In this document: in pieces, positions 63,498-64,000 of the stretch
Layout of the letters: each line of letters begins with the position of its first letter
Position numbering within the stretch: the stretch's first letter is position 1
Assembly: GCA_023382265.1 (NCBI GenBank)
Contig: JAMCPX010000054.1
Coordinates: 39,507-103,506 of the forward strand
Source of the DNA: Deltaproteobacteria bacterium
Lineage (GTDB): Bacteria > JAMCPX01
Direction of reading: 5' to 3'
Length of the DNA stretch: 64,000 nucleotides
The notes under the pieces: generated by a model
Database searches by the model: none
What the model saw: the letters and a program-made list of their open reading frames with translations, nothing else
Told to the model about the DNA's origin: nothing
Position numbers and translations under genes: made by a program

Positions 63498-63659
63498 TTA
63501 TTTCACCTGACACTGATTTGAATTATCTAATAGATTGTCTATACCAATAAATGTAACTGATTTTCCACTTGCGCTTATTACATCATTGATAGTTCTTATA
63601 GTTACCATTTTAGTTGGATGGTCAATTAAGAAACCACTGGAGCCCATTACAATTGCCAT
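63498..63659 (-). CDS. Small ORF, possible tail remnant
   Basis: 53 residues from ATG 63659, with GGGGAGAGG upstream. It begins MAIVMGSSGFLIDHP and ends NQCQVK, with a Cys near the end as in several TGase tails. It is directly downstream of a TGase-gene fragment, so it may be what remains of, or has replaced, a tail. No known family. Confidence 0.4.
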   Translation of the reverse strand: MAIVMGSSGFLIDHPTKMVTIRTINDVISASGKSVTFIGIDNLLDNSNQCQVK

Positions 63660-63830
63660 ATAATCCTCTCCCCTATAAGGATATGAGATTCTGGAGTTCC
63701 TTTCCCTCGGACACCCGGCAAAGCTGGGTCTAGAAGGGCAGGATGAGGTCTGCCATAATGCATTCCCGGCTCTTTCCACACGGGCTTTGCCCTGTTAGAA
63801 GATGTGGTTAATTTAACTATTTGCTTCATA
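63660..63830 (-). pseudogene. Fragment of a TGase-family gene
   Basis: The minus-strand frame contains SSNRAKPVWKEPGMHYGRP, which matches the linker before the catalytic core of the full genes (for example SSNGAGPVWREPRMNYGRQ in TGase-A). It then runs into unrelated sequence. Only this short linker piece remains. Confidence 0.55.
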
Positions 63831-63840
63831 TGAAAATCCT

Positions 63841-64000
63841 GTTTTGTATCCGGTTGGTTACAAGATATAAAACCGCATTGCTGATCGTGGTCTGGTTGGA
63901 GTAATTAACCGCCTTCAACGCATCGAGGGCAAGGGTGGTATCAAGGGTATCGGTTGAGAAGAATTGCCCTATTCCCCATCCATTGTCGAGGTTCTGATAT
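63841..64000 (-). pseudogene. Broken prenyltransferase-repeat gene at the window edge (PT-K)
   Basis: The minus strand from the window edge reads YQNLDNGWGIGQFFSTD, then TLALDALKAVNYSN and VLYLVTN, as in PT-B. The homology stops near 63852, in the middle of the repeat domain, and unrelated sequence follows. The 5' part lies beyond the window, so the array continues. Confidence 0.6.

Noticed and set aside
30150..64000. CRISPR or simple tandem repeat as the explanation for the repetitive right half
   Set aside because: The repeats are whole paralogous genes with codon-level divergence; no short regular repeat-spacer pattern.
30150..64000. Prophage or IS element as carrier of the array
   Set aside because: No integrase, transposase, phage structural gene or terminal repeats seen within the window; the right end is open, so it cannot be excluded beyond 64000.

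Overview
The window is a bacterial chromosome segment, AT-rich, with no rRNA, tRNA, transposase or phage gene that I can see. Multiheme cytochromes, Sec signal peptides, a Wzx-type flippase, a DUF4845-like protein and an HD-GYP protein suggest a Gram-negative anaerobe, perhaps Desulfobacterota- or Nitrospirota-like. The PyrR-controlled pyr operon is less usual for Proteobacteria, so the lineage is left open.

Left part, about 1-30 kb, ordinary genes. (i) An 11-CxxCH cytochrome c fused to a cytochrome b (+). (ii) A minus-strand unit rlmN, MBL hydrolase, DUF5752 protein, treT, then an otsA-otsB fusion, carrying two routes to trehalose; the MBL gene appears to use a rare ATT start. (iii) A plus-strand pyrimidine operon pyrR-pyrB-pyrC-carA-(unknown)-(pflX-like)-carB-greA. 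Its leader has a PyrR-binding hairpin, a 21-codon leader peptide whose ribosome site lies in that hairpin, and an intrinsic terminator inside the leader peptide gene. (iv) A minus-strand surface-polysaccharide group: flippase, B12 radical SAM, methyltransferase, GT4, GT2. (v) dnaK-hsp20 (-). (vi) A HEAT-repeat protein and an HD-GYP protein (+) that share an N-terminal module.

Right part, 30-64 kb, all minus strand: a paralogous array that looks like a polymorphic effector locus. The repeating unit, in transcription order, is promoter, TGase (a secreted transglutaminase-like protein with a conserved pre-tail region and a variable hydrophobic C-terminal tail), one or more small multi-TM proteins, then PT (a secreted protein of prenyltransferase/squalene-cyclase-type toroid repeats). 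I see three full-length TGase genes (A, F, H), four shortened ones (B, D, E, I) and remnants. The tails fall into five types. The membrane protein immediately downstream matches the tail type each time it can be tested: type 1 three times, type 2 twice including a remnant. This is the arrangement expected of effector/immunity modules. Every short PT gene ends at the same point of the PT fold, just before the next unit's promoter; only the last PT gene (30150-37010) runs on into a 2,286-residue surface protein with a CxxCH heme site. The array therefore looks built by repeated recombination into one PT gene, leaving shortened effectors, orphan membrane partners and chimeras. A MazF-type toxin-antitoxin pair sits inside it, and several TGase genes carry REP-like palindromes read in frame. 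The biochemical role (membrane-active effector, bacteriocin-like peptide or other) is inference.
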